Below, in pieces: positions 63,628-64,000 of a DNA stretch of 64,000 nucleotides. This stretch comes from Natronosporangium sp035305625 (lineage in GTDB: Bacteria > Actinomycetota > Actinomycetes > Mycobacteriales > Micromonosporaceae): positions 930,001 through 994,000 of the forward strand of contig CAWEKD010000005.1 of NCBI GenBank assembly GCA_963809545.1, given 5' to 3'. The position numbers and the translations under genes were made by a program. How positions within the stretch are numbered: the first letter of the stretch is position 1; each line of letters begins with the position of its first letter. The notes under the pieces were generated by a model, which saw nothing but the letters and a program-made list of their open reading frames with translations, was not told the DNA's origin and did no database searches.

Positions 63628-64000
63628 GTGGATCAGCTGCTGAGGGCAACCTGGTTCGCTTCGATGGGCGACGACGTGCAGGAGCAGGCCATCGTGCGGC
63701 TCTTGCAGGACCGGTCGGCTATCGGGGAGAGCGCCGGCTACCGGCTGAACGATGGCGGGCGCGACATGCAGGCACTCGCCGCCCGCCTGGCTCGACTTGA
63801 CCTCGGCAGCGAGCGGAAACCCACTTGGCTGGTTTTGACCTCGCTCAGCGACCTCAAGAGCGCCATGGAGGTTGAGCGCGATCTGCGTTCCGCGGAGGAA
63901 GCGTTGGCGCCCGACATCACCGTCGTCAGTCGTGCGCTCTATCGCCAAATCACTGGGCGGCCCGGGCCGCTCGCCGAGACCACCACCGGGTTCGGGCCGG
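63628..64000 (+). CDS. protein of unknown function, cut by the window end
   Basis: GTG 63628 opens a frame that stays open to the last base (124 codons seen), with an AAGGGG ribosome-like site 8 nt upstream. It reads MDQLLRATWFASMGDDVQEQ and later LARLDLGSERKPTWLVLTSL, with a GC-rich third-position pattern typical of real genes. No motif is recognised. It lies after an IclR regulator. Confidence 0.55.
   Translation, partial: MDQLLRATWFASMGDDVQEQAIVRLLQDRSAIGESAGYRLNDGGRDMQALAARLARLDLGSERKPTWLVLTSLSDLKSAMEVERDLRSAEEALAPDITVVSRALYRQITGRPGPLAETTTGFGP

Overview
The window is about 70% GC with dense, short-spaced genes, many GTG starts and actinobacterial signatures: a CDC48-like Cpa ATPase, a GroEL ending in GGMDF under CIRCE control, DUF3263 and DUF4229 proteins, the futalosine enzyme MqnE and Streptomyces-type PHO boxes. 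It looks like a chromosomal piece of a filamentous or soil-type actinobacterium. A Micromonosporales-like host is my best guess, but the family cannot be fixed from sequence alone. I saw no rRNA, tRNA, CRISPR, insertion sequence or phage genes.

Layout. 1-2.7 kb: a tyrosine/homogentisate catabolism group (hmgA, an unknown gene, fahA) riddled with frame changes. 2.8-8.6 kb: site-2 protease, NlpC/P60 wall hydrolase, mqnE, a shortened MFS protein and two small membrane proteins. 8.7-11.6 kb: a cobalamin riboswitch followed by a btuF-btuC-btuD-type importer. 11.7-16 kb: a DeoR regulator, an ABC-2 exporter pair, a DUF3263 protein and a 2-hydroxyacid dehydrogenase. 16-24.5 kb: cpa, a GNAT remnant, a divergent HTH regulator/MFS pair, a second MFS, paaN and a cold-shock gene. 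24.6-36.3 kb: a broken membrane protein, groEL with two CIRCE elements, glpD, a polytopic subtilase, glcD, PrsW, a GroES-like protein and an AI-2E-family permease. 36.3-45.6 kb: DinG helicase, FomD/DUF402, DUF47, thiolase, NUDIX, DUF234 ATPase, and a MarR regulator divergent from an LLM oxidoreductase plus an F420-type reductase. 45.6-53.7 kb: two complete tandem pst phosphate ABC operons, both S-C-A-B on the minus strand and both preceded by PHO-box-like repeats. 53.8-57 kb: a promoter, an 11-codon micro-ORF and a strong hairpin, then a coupled operon of a fold-type III PLP enzyme, an MFS exporter and a methyltransferase. 57-64 kb: a methyltransferase divergent from a MerR-PNPOx fusion, a hydrolase, an M19 dipeptidase, a K+ channel, an interrupted DUF1275 gene, an IclR regulator and a partial unknown gene.

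The most interesting locus is 53.8-58.7 kb. A micro-ORF leads a PLP enzyme/exporter/methyltransferase operon. It is followed by a MerR DNA-binding domain fused to a complete pyridoxamine-phosphate oxidase domain. Together they could form a PLP-responsive small-molecule or mini-peptide system.

A second theme is lesions. Several genes carry one-base frameshifts, often in homopolymers. At least three others appear to have lost internal segments, two of them in frame. This is either real gene decay or assembly error, and reads would decide.
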